A stretch of 64,000 nt of DNA from the NCBI RefSeq assembly GCF_050563525.1, contig NZ_JBNXUN010000002.1, positions 62,001 through 126,000 of the forward strand, given 5' to 3'. Position 1 is the first letter of the stretch; every line of letters starts with the position of its first letter. This document shows positions 8,062 through 19,548 of this stretch, piece by piece. The translations under genes were made by a program, and so were the position numbers. The notes beneath the pieces were generated by a model. It was given only the letters and a program-made list of their open reading frames with translations, had not been told where the DNA came from and ran no database searches. The DNA is from Falsiroseomonas sp050563525. GTDB lineage: Bacteria; Pseudomonadota; Alphaproteobacteria; Acetobacterales; Acetobacteraceae.

Positions 8062-9301
8062 CCTTCTCGGCGCGGGCCAGCGCCAGGCCCCAGCCGGCCA
8101 GCAGCACCCACATGCCGCCATTCGGCAGCGCGCCCAGCGTACTTCCGCTGCTGAACGGCCAGAGCGGGATCAGGGTGGCGATAAACAGGCCGATCCGCAG
8201 CGGCGCCCCGCCGCGCCTCAGGCCCTGGAACACCGCGGCCAGCAGCAGCAGGGCAAACCCGGAAAACAGCAGCAGGCCGGGCCAGCCGGCGCTGGTCAGC
8301 GCTTCCAGGTAGGGGTTGTGGGCGTGGATCACGCACATGCCCGCACCGCCGCCATCAGACCCGGCGGCCCAGCCGGCATGATAGGCCGGGTCGGCGCAGT
8401 TCAGGCGGAAGCCGTTGGCGCCGAGGCCGAAGGCCGGGTTCTGGCGTGCCATCTCCAGCCCGCGGGCCAGGATCTGGCCGTAGTGGCTTTCGGGAAAATT
8501 GGCGACCTGGCGCGGAAACTGCACCGCCAGGCGGTTGAAGGCATCCGGCGCCACCACGGCGGAGGCTGCCAGCGCCCCCGCCCCGATCGCCGCCGCCAGC
8601 AGCGCCGGGCCGAGCAGGCCGCGCATCAGCAGGGCGGCGATGCCGAAGCCGAACAGGCCGAAGACCAGCGGCAGGCGCTGGCCGATGAAGACCAGCGTGG
8701 CCAGGGTCAGCGCGACCAGCGCCCAGGCGGCGAGCCGCGCCGGCAGTGATCCGCGCAGCAGCCGCCCAGCGGCATCCAGTACCGGCGGCCACAGGCTGAT
8801 CACCAGGAAGGGCCCGGCGCGCGGCCGGGTGAAGGGGCCGGGCAATTCGCCCGCCGGCCAGCGCCGATGTCCCAGGATTCCGCGCCCGGCCAGCAGTTGC
8901 AGCCAGACTTCCAGCACGATCCAGGCCACGGCGAGGCCGACGGCGCGCAGCAGCCAGCGCCGCGCCTCGGCATCGGCCAGCACCCAGGCAGAGAAGGCCA
9001 GGATCGTCAGCGGGATGCGGACCCAGCCCAGCGCCGCCTGCATCTGCGCCCAGGCCGCGCCGTTCAGCAGCGTGCACAGCACCAGCCAAGCCCAGAAGCC
9101 GAGCGCCGCCAGAAACCAGGGCGCCCGGAACGGGGCGAAATCCCGGCGCAGGGCGCAGCGTAGCAGGAAGCCACCGGCCAGCGCCGCCAGCACGCCCTCC
9201 GCCACGCCGCGCGCGTGGATCAGCAGCAGCGGCAGCGCCAGCGTGGCGACCAGCGCCACGCGGTTGCCGGCTGCCTCGAGACGGGGGTTCATCGGGCGCA
9301 T
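8042..9301 (-). CDS. O-antigen ligase / polymerase-like membrane protein
   Basis: 419-aa integral membrane protein with roughly 10-11 hydrophobic segments and a large periplasmic-type loop. The loop region has the family hallmarks of WaaL/Wzy-type enzymes: a conserved arginine-containing GQRLPLVFG segment and the late motif HAHNPYLEALTSAGWPGL, which matches the H-x-H-N signature of O-antigen ligases. These enzymes join or polymerise polysaccharide at the inner membrane. No other polysaccharide gene lies nearby, so the glycan is unknown. The start could be ATG 9301 or ATG 9292. It lies 16 bases downstream of ppdK on the same strand. Confidence 0.82.
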   Translation of the reverse strand: MRPMNPRLEAAGNRVALVATLALPLLLIHARGVAEGVLAALAGGFLLRCALRRDFAPFRAPWFLAALGFWAWLVLCTLLNGAAWAQMQAALGWVRIPLTILAFSAWVLADAEARRWLLRAVGLAVAWIVLEVWLQLLAGRGILGHRRWPAGELPGPFTRPRAGPFLVISLWPPVLDAAGRLLRGSLPARLAAWALVALTLATLVFIGQRLPLVFGLFGFGIAALLMRGLLGPALLAAAIGAGALAASAVVAPDAFNRLAVQFPRQVANFPESHYGQILARGLEMARQNPAFGLGANGFRLNCADPAYHAGWAAGSDGGGAGMCVIHAHNPYLEALTSAGWPGLLLFSGFALLLLAAVFQGLRRGGAPLRIGLFIATLIPLWPFSSGSTLGALPNGGMWVLLAGWGLALARAEKATPGSA

Positions 9302-9317
9302 GGCGCCCGCCCCACGC

Positions 9318-11990
<2,673 letters not shown>

Positions 11991-12050
11991 AGGACGGCGT
12001 TCTCCTGCATATGGGCGTGGACTGTAACGGTGCTGGATGGGCGCCGTGGC

Positions 12051-14204
12051 TCAGCCTTCGATCCGCGAAAAGTCTGCGACCGTATCCATGGCGCCCCTTA
12101 GCCGCGCGAGCAAGCGCAGCCGGTTTTCGCGCGTGGCTTTCTCGGGGGCGTTCACGGTCACCTTGTCGAAGAAGGCGTCGAGCGGGGCGCGCAGCGCCGC
12201 GAGCGCCGACATGGCGGCCGCAAAATCCTCGGCCGCCAACGCGGCGGCAACCGCCGGCTCTGTCGAGTCGAGGGCGGCTGCGAGGGCGATTTCCTCCGGC
12301 GCCGTCAGCAGCGCCGGGGCGATCGGGCCGGCATGGGGGCCGTCCTTCTTGTCCTCGATCCGCAGAATGTTGGCGGCGCGCTTGGCGGCGGCGAGCAGGT
12401 TCGGGCCGTCGGCGCCCTCGACCAGCGCCTTCAAGGCGTCTGCCCGCGCCAGCAGGCGCAGCAGGTCGTCTTCTCCGCCATGGCCGCCCCCTTGGCCGAA
12501 GGCGGCGGCGACAAGGTCGTGGCGTGCGCCCTCGGCGCGAAGCTGGACGCGCAGGCGCTCGGCCAGGAAGTCCACCACGCCAGCGGCGAAGGCCGCGACC
12601 ATCGGCGGATGAGCGCCACCCTTCGGCGGCTGCCAGCCAGCCTTCAGCTTTTCCTGCGCCACGGCCATGCCGAATTCCGGGCTGGCGGTCGCGCCGAGCG
12701 CCTGGGGGAAGCCGAAGAAGGCTTCGGCCAGCGCATCGCCCAGCCGCAGCCGCAGGCGGTTTTCCCGGATGATGCGGAGGATGCCGAGCGCGGCGCGGCG
12801 CAGCGCGAAGGGGTCGCCGGAGCCGGTCGGGCGCTCGTCCACGGCGAAGAAGCCGGCCAGGGTATCCAGCTTGTCCGCCAGCGCCACGGCGATGGCGACG
12901 GGCGCCGACGGCACCGCGTCGCCCGGGCCGAGCGGCCGGTACTGGGTGCCGATCGCCTCCGCCACCTCGGGCGCCTCGCCCTGGGCCAGCGCGTAGTAGC
13001 GGCCGATGGTCCCCTGCAATTCCGGGAACTCGCCGACCAAGCCGGAGGCGAGGTCGGCCTTGGCCAGCCTCGCGGCACGCGCCGCCATCTCCGGGTCGGC
13101 GCCCACCTGCGGCGCCAGCCAGTGCGCCAGGCGTTCAATTCGGGAAACCCGCTGCCCCTGGGTGCCCAGCTTCGCGTGGAACACCACGTCGTCCAGCTTC
13201 GGCAGGAAATGCTCCAGCCTCTGCCTGCGGTCCTGGTCCCAGAAGAAGCGCGCATCGGACAGCCTCGCCCGCAGCACGCGTTCGTTGCCCGCGACCAGAG
13301 CCGCACCGCCATCGCTCGGGACGATGTTGGCGACGATGCCGAAGAACGGCGCTGCACCGCCATCCGGCGTCGTGAACGAAAAATAGCGCTGGTTCACACG
13401 CATGGTGGTGCGCATCAGCTCGGGCGGCAGGTCCATGAAGGCGGCATCGATGCGGCCGAGCAGCGGCACCGGCCATTCGACCAGCCCGGCCACCTCCTCC
13501 AGCAGCCCGCGATCCGGCACCATGGCCACGCCCTGCGCCGCGGCCAGCCGCGCCAGCCCGTCCTCGATCAGGGTCATGCGCGCGCCGACGTCCGGCTCCA
13601 CGAAGCGGGCGCGGAGGCCGGACTCGTAGTCGGCCAGGCTGGTCACGGCGAAGGTGCGGTCGCCGGCGGCCATGATGCGGTGGCCCTCGGTCAGGTTGCC
13701 GCTCTGCATCCCGGGCAGCTCCGCGATGGCGAAGGGCACCACGGCGCCGTCGAGGAGGCACAGGATGCGGTGCAGCGGGCGGACCCAGGTGAAGGGGCCG
13801 TTCCACCGCATGGATTTCGGCCAGCCGAATTTCTGCACGATCTCCGGCAGCACGGTGGCCAGCAGGCTCGCGGCCGCCACCGTCTCGCCGGGCTTGCGCA
13901 GCACCCAGAAGCCGCCCTGCTCCTCCAGCTGTTCGCGCGTGGCGCCGTGCTTGCGGAGGAAGCCTTCCAGCGCCGCCGGAGGGGCGGCGGTGCGCGGACC
14001 GCGTTCCTCCTTCGCCTCGGTCGTCACCTCGGCGCGCAGCGTCGCGGACAGGCCGATGCGGCGCGGGCCGTGGAAGGGCCTCGGCGCGCCTTCCAGCAAC
14101 GGCGCGGCGGCGGCGGCGAAGGACCGGGCCAGCGCCTCGGCACCGCCCGCCTGCATCCGCGCCGGAATTTCCTCGCAAAACAGTTCCAGCAGGAACTCGG
14201 GCAT
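12051..14204 (-). CDS. glyS: Glycyl-tRNA synthetase beta subunit
   Basis: Together with the alpha subunit it forms the heterotetrameric bacterial GlyRS that charges tRNA-Gly. The 717 aa and the opening MPEFLLELFCEEIPARM are typical. A DALRP-type anticodon-binding region occupies the last 120 residues or so. The ATG (A at 14204) shares that base with the TGA of the upstream vapC gene in a TGATG overlap, so glyS translation may be coupled to translation of the toxin gene. The usual arrangement is glyQ directly followed by glyS. Confidence 0.97.
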   Translation of the reverse strand: MPEFLLELFCEEIPARMQAGGAEALARSFAAAAAPLLEGAPRPFHGPRRIGLSATLRAEVTTEAKEERGPRTAAPPAALEGFLRKHGATREQLEEQGGFWVLRKPGETVAAASLLATVLPEIVQKFGWPKSMRWNGPFTWVRPLHRILCLLDGAVVPFAIAELPGMQSGNLTEGHRIMAAGDRTFAVTSLADYESGLRARFVEPDVGARMTLIEDGLARLAAAQGVAMVPDRGLLEEVAGLVEWPVPLLGRIDAAFMDLPPELMRTTMRVNQRYFSFTTPDGGAAPFFGIVANIVPSDGGAALVAGNERVLRARLSDARFFWDQDRRQRLEHFLPKLDDVVFHAKLGTQGQRVSRIERLAHWLAPQVGADPEMAARAARLAKADLASGLVGEFPELQGTIGRYYALAQGEAPEVAEAIGTQYRPLGPGDAVPSAPVAIAVALADKLDTLAGFFAVDERPTGSGDPFALRRAALGILRIIRENRLRLRLGDALAEAFFGFPQALGATASPEFGMAVAQEKLKAGWQPPKGGAHPPMVAAFAAGVVDFLAERLRVQLRAEGARHDLVAAAFGQGGGHGGEDDLLRLLARADALKALVEGADGPNLLAAAKRAANILRIEDKKDGPHAGPIAPALLTAPEEIALAAALDSTEPAVAAALAAEDFAAAMSALAALRAPLDAFFDKVTVNAPEKATRENRLRLLARLRGAMDTVADFSRIEG

Positions 14205-14590
14205 CAGAGGGCGGCCTTCACGTCGGTCTGGGAAAAATCATCGCCTTTGAACAGCAGCGGCGCGTTGCGCTCCCGCGCCAGGGCGTAGGCGAAGCAGTCG
14301 CCGAAGTTCAGCGCGGCCTTGTGGCGGCCCTTGCCAAAGCGCCGATGCGCCTCCCGCGCCAGCCGCACCTGGTCCAGCGTGACGGGCACGACCTCCGGCG
14401 CAATCCAGTCCAGCGCCTCATCGAGACCTTGCGGCGTCAGGCCGGCGCGGTTCTCGGCAACGATGGCCGCTTCCAGCCAGGAGGCAGCGGACATGGCAAC
14501 CGGCGCGCCGGTCTGCAGCGCCACCACGAAGTCCGGAGCATCGGCCTCTCCCAGGACGATCGACATCAGCGCCGAAGTGTCCAGGATCAT
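14204..14590 (-). CDS. vapC: VapC-type PIN-domain toxin (ribonuclease)
   Basis: 128-aa PIN-domain protein. VapC toxins are Mg-dependent RNases, several of which cut initiator tRNA, other tRNAs or 23S rRNA. The acidic residues expected for the active site are present: the Asp in MILDTSALM, the Glu in ASWLEAAIV, the Asp in NFGDCFAYALA and the Asp in FKGDDFSQTD. It overlaps vapB by ATGA and its stop overlaps the glyS start by one base. The gene looks intact. A toxin embedded inside an essential synthetase operon is unusual. Confidence 0.93.
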   Translation of the reverse strand: MILDTSALMSIVLGEADAPDFVVALQTGAPVAMSAASWLEAAIVAENRAGLTPQGLDEALDWIAPEVVPVTLDQVRLAREAHRRFGKGRHKAALNFGDCFAYALARERNAPLLFKGDDFSQTDVKAAL

Positions 14591-14853
14591 TTCGGCAGGC
14601 CATTCTCGTCGTAGAGGTCGGAATGGTCGCTGCTGGAACTGGCGCCCGGCGGCAGGCTTTCGCGCACGCGGCGGCCGATCGCCATCAGCGCCTCGTACTT
14701 CCGGCGCACCTTGTCGTCCCGCGCCGCCCGCTCGGCGGCCAGCCGCGCCTGCACCGCTTCCCGCAACGCCGCGGTGGTGCTGGTGCCGAGCAGGTCGGCC
14801 AGCGCCTTGGCGTCGGCGATCAGTGCCTCGTCCTTGATGTTCAACTGGCCCAT
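14587..14853 (-). CDS. vapB: VapB-type antitoxin
   Basis: 88-aa small protein of the Rv0623/PSK-transcription-factor type of VapB. The N-terminal part MGQLNIKDEALIADAKALAD is the expected DNA-binding segment, followed by a helical region LLGTSTTAALREAVQARLAAE. The C-terminal tail would occupy the VapC active site. It lies 52 bases after glyQ and overlaps vapC by four bases. By analogy with other VapB proteins it may autorepress, which here could also affect glyS; that is inference. Confidence 0.9.
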   Translation of the reverse strand: MGQLNIKDEALIADAKALADLLGTSTTAALREAVQARLAAERAARDDKVRRKYEALMAIGRRVRESLPPGASSSSDHSDLYDENGLPK

Positions 14854-14905
14854 GACGCCCTCACGGTAGAAGGATAGCGCATCATGGTAGAAAATCCGGC
14901 AAAAG

Positions 14906-15775
14906 TCACGCCGCCTCGCCTGCCACCCAGGCCTCGCAGCAGCCTTTCGCCAGGGCGCGGACGCGGCCGATGTAAGCGGCGCGCTCCGTCACGCTGATGG
15001 CGCCGCGGGCGTCGAGCAGGTTGAAGCGGTGGCTGGCCTTGATGCACTGGTCATAGGCCGGCAGCGCCAGGGGCGGGTCGTAGGCCAGCAGGGACCGGCA
15101 CTCGGCCTCCGCATCCGCGAAGTGGCGGAACAGCATGGCGGTGTCGGCGCCCGAGAAGTTGTGGTGGCTGTATTCGACCTCCGCGCGGCGGAACACGTCG
15201 CCGTACTTCACGCCCTGGCCGTTGAAGTCGAGCTCGTACACGTCGTCGACGTCCTGGATGAACATCGCCAGGCGTTCCAGGCCGTAGGTCATCTCGAAGG
15301 ACGGCACCTCGCAGGCAATGCCGCCGACCTGCTGGAAATAGGTGAACTGGCCCACCTCCATGCCGTCGCACCACACCTCCCACCCCAGGCCCCAGGCGCC
15401 GAGGGTCGGGCTTTCCCAGTCATCCTCGACGAAGCGGAAGTCGTGCTTCATGGGGTCGAGGCCAAGCTCGCGGTAGCTGGCGATCAGCAGGTCCTGCGCG
15501 TCGGCCGGGCTCGGCTTCATGATGACCTGGTACTGGTAGTAGTGCTGCAGCCGGTTCGGGTTCTCCCCGTAGCGGCCATCGGCGGGGCGGCGGCTCGGCT
15601 GCACATAGGCGGCCGACCAGGGCTTCGGCCCCAGCGCACGCAGCGTCGTCGCCGGGTGGAAGGTGCCGGCGCCGACTTCCATGTCGTAGGGCTGCAGGAT
15701 CAGGCAGCCCTGCGCGCCCCAGAAGCGATGGAGCCGCAGGATGATCTCCTGGAAGGCGGGCGGCTTGTCGGACAT
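14906..15775 (-). CDS. glyQ: Glycyl-tRNA synthetase alpha subunit
   Basis: Catalytic alpha subunit of the alpha2beta2 GlyRS, 289 aa, which is the normal length. Recognisable class II motifs include FWGAQGCLILQPYDMEVGAGT near the start, PSRRPADGRYGENPNRLQHY, and GWEVWCDGMEVGQFTYFQQ. It is the first gene of the run glyQ-vapB-vapC-glyS-ppdK. The upstream region is a 79-base spacer to a divergent NTF2-like gene. Confidence 0.97.
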   Translation of the reverse strand: MSDKPPAFQEIILRLHRFWGAQGCLILQPYDMEVGAGTFHPATTLRALGPKPWSAAYVQPSRRPADGRYGENPNRLQHYYQYQVIMKPSPADAQDLLIASYRELGLDPMKHDFRFVEDDWESPTLGAWGLGWEVWCDGMEVGQFTYFQQVGGIACEVPSFEMTYGLERLAMFIQDVDDVYELDFNGQGVKYGDVFRRAEVEYSHHNFSGADTAMLFRHFADAEAECRSLLAYDPPLALPAYDQCIKASHRFNLLDARGAISVTERAAYIGRVRALAKGCCEAWVAGEAA

Positions 15776-15854
15776 GCGGGGCTTGCCGGGGGAGGTTGCC
15801 GCGGTTCAATACCGCCCCCCCGACCAAGCCGGCAAGCCAGGGACCCCTTCCGCC

Positions 15855-16271
15855 ATGACCCTCGCCTTCGAAGATGCCGAACGCCTGATCCGCGCCTATT
15901 ACGCCGCCTTCGACGCCGGCGACCGCTCCGCGATGCTGGCGATGGTCGCGGATGACCTGGTGCATGACGTGAACCAGGGCGGGCGGCGCAAGGGCAAGCC
16001 GGCCTTCATCGCGTTCCTGGCGCAGATGGACGCCGCCTATGCCGAGCGGATCGAGGACCTGGTGGTGATGGTGGACGCCACCGGGCAGCGCGCCGCGGCG
16101 GAGTTCCTCGTCGTCGGGCGCTACCTGCGGACCGATCCGGGCCTGCCGGAGGCGCGTGGCCAGGGCTACCGACTGCCGGCCGGCGCCTTCTTCACGATCC
16201 GGGATGGGCTGATCGCCCGCGTCGCCACGCACTACAACCTGCCTGACTGGATCCGTCAGGTTTCAGTCTGA
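15855..16271 (+). CDS. Ketosteroid isomerase-like / NTF2-fold (SnoaL-type) protein
   Basis: 138-aa protein with the cone-shaped NTF2 fold pattern: an N-terminal helix AERLIRAYYAAFDAGDRSAM followed by a beta-rich section ending in FFTIRDGLIARVATHYNLPDW. Members include delta-5-3-ketosteroid isomerases and polyketide cyclases, but many have no known substrate. The ATG at 15855 is preferred because upstream sequence in this frame is antisense to the glyQ start. It overlaps the convergent alpha/beta-hydrolase gene by 16 bases. Confidence 0.8.
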   Translation: MTLAFEDAERLIRAYYAAFDAGDRSAMLAMVADDLVHDVNQGGRRKGKPAFIAFLAQMDAAYAERIEDLVVMVDATGQRAAAEFLVVGRYLRTDPGLPEARGQGYRLPAGAFFTIRDGLIARVATHYNLPDWIRQVSV

Positions 16272-16948
16272 GCGACGAAGTCCAGGACCAGCCGCGCCAG
16301 CGCCTCCGGCGCCTCGATCGGGATCATGTGGCCGCTGCCCCGCACCACGCGCAGCACTGCGCCCGGGATGCCGTCGCGCAGTTCCTCGGCCTCCGCCAGG
16401 CTGCGCAGGCGGTCGTGGTCGGCGGCGACGACCAGGGTGGGGCAGGCGATGTCGCCGAGGCGGGTGTCGGGCGCATCACGCCGCAGCCGGGACTGGCGGG
16501 CGAAGACGGTGCCGCCGAGCCGGTCACCCATGGCGCGCAGCCGCCCCAGCAGCGCCGCATCGCCGGCGCGATCCGGGTGCAGGGACGCCGCGAGGGCCGT
16601 GCGGCTCAGGCCACGGAAGGCGGTCTCGGCCGGGCGCCGGCCAATGGCCTCCCGCCGCGCCCGCTGCACGTCGCTGTCGGCGCGGGCGGAGGTGGCGACC
16701 AGCACCAGCGCCGCGACCCGCGCGGGCGCCATCCGCGCCACCTCCCGCGCCACGTAGCCACCCATGGAGAAGCCGACCAGCACGAAGTGCTGCGGCGCGG
16801 CCTCCAGCACGCGCCGGGCCATGCCCGCGATCGTGTCGTCCTGGAACAGGTCCCCATGCAGCACCGGGCCGAGGGGCGCGAGCGCCGGCTCCACCTCCCG
16901 CCACAGATCGGCATCGAGCATGTAGCCGGGCAGCAGCACGACGCTCAT
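16256..16948 (-). CDS. Alpha/beta-fold hydrolase
   Basis: 230-aa cytoplasmic hydrolase with the nucleophile elbow VGFSMGGYVA near residue 62, an acid near VVAADHDRLRS and a late histidine in RGSGHMIPIEAPEALA, which together make a plausible Ser-Asp-His triad. The size and layout resemble small esterases and acyl-transfer hydrolases. No substrate can be read from the sequence. It is divergent from the tautomerase gene that follows. Confidence 0.85.
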   Translation of the reverse strand: MSVVLLPGYMLDADLWREVEPALAPLGPVLHGDLFQDDTIAGMARRVLEAAPQHFVLVGFSMGGYVAREVARMAPARVAALVLVATSARADSDVQRARREAIGRRPAETAFRGLSRTALAASLHPDRAGDAALLGRLRAMGDRLGGTVFARQSRLRRDAPDTRLGDIACPTLVVAADHDRLRSLAEAEELRDGIPGAVLRVVRGSGHMIPIEAPEALARLVLDFVAQTET

Positions 16949-17008
16949 CCGGCGACACTTGGCGGTGCGGGGGCCAGGCCGCAGGATGGCGGGATACAGG
17001 AGACAGCC

Positions 17009-17194
17009 ATGCCAGAGATCATCGTCTATGCCGTAGCAGGCCGCACGACGGACCAGAAGCGCGGCCTGGTCCGCGACATGACGGAGGCGATGGTGAAGAA
17101 TTTCGGCGTCACCGCCGATGCCGTCACCATCCAGATCGTCGAGGCGGACAAGGATTCAAAGGCCAAGGGCGGCAAGCTGTTCAGCGAGCGGTAG
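17009..17194 (+). CDS. 4-oxalocrotonate tautomerase family protein
   Basis: 61-aa protein of the tautomerase superfamily. The start MPEIIVYA exposes the catalytic Pro1 after methionine removal, and the length matches the 60-residue 4-OT subunit. These enzymes shift keto-enol tautomers, for example in meta-cleavage pathways. Here there is no such pathway adjacent, so the substrate is unknown. Its stop is directly followed by the stop of the convergent histidine kinase gene with no spacer. The start ATG 17009 has an AGGAGA-like sequence just upstream. Confidence 0.85.
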   Translation: MPEIIVYAVAGRTTDQKRGLVRDMTEAMVKNFGVTADAVTIQIVEADKDSKAKGGKLFSER

Positions 17195-18475
17195 TCACCC
17201 GACCTCGGCCTCCGGTACCCGCGGCAGGAACAGGGTGACGCAGGTGCCGGCGCCGGGGCTGCTGCGCAGATGCAGGCCGCCGCCGATCTGCCGCAGCATG
17301 CCATAGACCATGCTCAGGCCGAGCCCCGTGCCGTGGTCCGGTGCCTTGGTCGTGAAGAACGGCTCCATCGCTCGCGCCAATACTTCAGGGGCCATGCCCG
17401 TGCCGGTATCGGCCAGGGCGATGGCGACGTAGTCACCCGGCGCCAAGCCTTCGACCGGTGGCTCCGCGATGGTGCGGTTGCAGGCGGTGATCGCCAGTTC
17501 GCCGCCCGTCGCCATGGCATCGCGGGCGTTGATCGCCAGGTTCAGCAGCGCCAGTTCGAGGTGGTTGCGATCGGCGAGGGCGGGCCAGAGGTCCGGCGCC
17601 GTGTCGCTGGTCACGCGGATCCTGCCGCCGAGCGTGCGATTGAACAGGGCCGCCATGTCGGCCAGCGACCGGCTCACGTTGAGCGCTTCCGTCGCCAGGG
17701 GTTGCTGCCGGGCAAAGGACAGCAGGCGGGCCGTCAGCGCGCTGCCGCGCTCGATCGTCCGGCGCGCCTCAGCCAGCAGGGCCGCTTCGCGCTCGCGTGC
17801 CGCCGGCTCCCGGCCAATCAGACTCAGGCAGCCCGCCAACGCCGCCAGGACGTTGTTGAAATCATGCGCGACGCCTCCCGCGAGCTGGCCCAGCGCCTCC
17901 ATCTTCTGGGCCTGCCGCAGGCTGGTCTCCAGATGCCGGCGCTGGGTGATGTCCGTCGCGCGACCCAGGATCCCGACCACCGCGCCATCCGGGCCAAGCA
18001 GCGGCATGTAGCGCGCATCGTAGATGATCGTCTCGGTGCCGAAGCGGATGGTCGGTTCATAGACATGCGCGGCCTTGGTCTCGAGGACGCGGCGCAGGCC
18101 CTGCGTGATGACGCCGCCCACCTCCTCCCCCAGGACCTGCACCGGCGTCCGCCCGCGCACTTCATCCATCGTGGCTCCGGCATGCGCCAGGCAGACACGG
18201 TTGATGAGCTCGTAGAGGAACTCGCCCTCCGGCGTCACGCGGACGTGGAAAAGACATTCGGAGGCGTTGTCGAAATAGGCGCTGAGCCGGTCCGGGACGG
18301 GTTCTGCCAAGCGCTGCGCCGCCAGTGCGACCGGAGCTTCCCGCGGACGGTACAGGCGCCGCGGCGGCCCCAGGCGCTGCTTGTCCGGGGTGGGCGGGGC
18401 GGCTTGGACCAGGTGCTGCGGAGCAGCCGGCACGCCGAGCCTGGTGGCACTGTCACCGATTCCAAGGACACTCAC
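17195..18475 (-). CDS. PAS-domain sensor histidine kinase
   Basis: About 426 aa and no predicted membrane segment, so it is a soluble sensor. A PAS domain covers about residues 65-185 (ends VVGILGRATDITQRRHL). The phosphoacceptor H-box is GGVAHDFNNVLAALAGCLSL, and the ATPase domain shows an N-box LELALLNLAINARDAM, G1 ALADTGTGM and G2 HGTGLGLSMVYG. The HDFNN box places it in the hybrid-kinase-like HPK4 group, but no receiver domain or partner regulator is adjacent. The start is uncertain: GTG 18475 and TTG 18514 are both possible, and neither has a strong ribosome-binding site. Confidence 0.85.
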   Translation of the reverse strand: MSVLGIGDSATRLGVPAAPQHLVQAAPPTPDKQRLGPPRRLYRPREAPVALAAQRLAEPVPDRLSAYFDNASECLFHVRVTPEGEFLYELINRVCLAHAGATMDEVRGRTPVQVLGEEVGGVITQGLRRVLETKAAHVYEPTIRFGTETIIYDARYMPLLGPDGAVVGILGRATDITQRRHLETSLRQAQKMEALGQLAGGVAHDFNNVLAALAGCLSLIGREPAAREREAALLAEARRTIERGSALTARLLSFARQQPLATEALNVSRSLADMAALFNRTLGGRIRVTSDTAPDLWPALADRNHLELALLNLAINARDAMATGGELAITACNRTIAEPPVEGLAPGDYVAIALADTGTGMAPEVLARAMEPFFTTKAPDHGTGLGLSMVYGMLRQIGGGLHLRSSPGAGTCVTLFLPRVPEAEVG

Positions 18476-18607
18476 AGCATCGCCCCGGTCGTTGTATTTA
18501 GAAAACGTTACCAAGTGTCTGCAGTTGGCGAAAGCGTGTAATACTCCTCTATCATAATCGTGCGCTTACCAAGCACGGCGCCGGAAGTCGGCCCGCGGCC
18601 AGGATAC

Positions 18608-19450
18608 CTACAGCCCAAGCCGCGCCCAGGCCGCGCGGTCCTGCACCGCCGCCATTGCACCCTCGGCCAGTGTGCCGCCGAGCGCGACCGGGGACATCGC
18701 GCCGGACAGCAGGCGCAGAGGCCAGGGCGGGCGGCGGGCGCCGATGCCGATCAACTGCGCCTTGTCGCCGAAGCGCGCGCGGAGGTCGGCCGAGGCCTCG
18801 CCCAGCCGGTCCGCCAGGCCGAGGTCCACGGCGCGCTTGCCGGTCCAGAAGCGGCCGTTGAACAATTCCGCCTCCGGCGCCCGCAGCTTCGCGCCGCGGC
18901 GCTGGCGGACCCAGTCCTGGAAGGTCACGTGCAGGTCGGCCAGCAGCGTCTCAAGCCGCGCCACATCCTCCGGGCGTTCGGGACGGAACGGGTCGAGGAA
19001 GCTCTTGTCCTCCCCGGCCGTGTGCATCCGGCGCTGTACGCCGAGCCGGCCGATCGCCTCCTCCAGCCCGAAGCTGGCGCTGATCACGCCGATGGAGCCG
19101 AGGATGCTGGCGGGATCGGCCACGATTTCATCCGCCGCGCAGGCCAGCCAGTATCCGCCGGAGGCCGCGGCATCCTCGACATAAGCGGTGACCGGGATCT
19201 TCTTCTTGTCCGCCAGCCGGCGGATGCGCTGCGCCACCAGGCTCGACTGCACGGCGGACCCGCCGGGGGAGTTCACCACCATCGCCACGGCGGCCAGGCG
19301 CTTGATGCCGAAGGCGCGGTCGATCAGCGGGCCGGTGGCCTGGGCGCTGATGCCGGAGGCGGCGAAGGCGCCGGCGGGGCGGGCGGCGATGACGCCGGAC
19401 AGACGCAGCACGGCGATGCGGGGCGGCTTGGACAGGAAAGGGAGGTTCAT
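18608..19450 (-). CDS. S49 family serine peptidase (SppA/SohB-like)
   Basis: 280-aa peptidase with one S49 domain. The expected catalytic Ser is in AASGGYWLACAADEIVA, and the preceding VNSPGGSAVQSS segment forms the ClpP-like oxyanion region. The Lys of the dyad probably lies downstream in the GSIGVI/ERPEDVA region. SppA-type enzymes degrade signal peptides at the membrane, but this protein has no clear transmembrane anchor, so a cytoplasmic or peripheral role is likely. The ATG at 19450 is chosen. It is divergent from the flavin monooxygenase operon with a 98-base spacer. Confidence 0.85.
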   Translation of the reverse strand: MNLPFLSKPPRIAVLRLSGVIAARPAGAFAASGISAQATGPLIDRAFGIKRLAAVAMVVNSPGGSAVQSSLVAQRIRRLADKKKIPVTAYVEDAAASGGYWLACAADEIVADPASILGSIGVISASFGLEEAIGRLGVQRRMHTAGEDKSFLDPFRPERPEDVARLETLLADLHVTFQDWVRQRRGAKLRAPEAELFNGRFWTGKRAVDLGLADRLGEASADLRARFGDKAQLIGIGARRPPWPLRLLSGAMSPVALGGTLAEGAMAAVQDRAAWARLGL

Positions 19451-19548
19451 GGGGCATAGATGCGGTGGACCAGGGCCGGAACAAGCCGGGGCCTTTCGCG
19501 ATGCGGCCTGCCGCGCCATGCTCGGGCCGCTTCAGCCAGGGACGCCCG

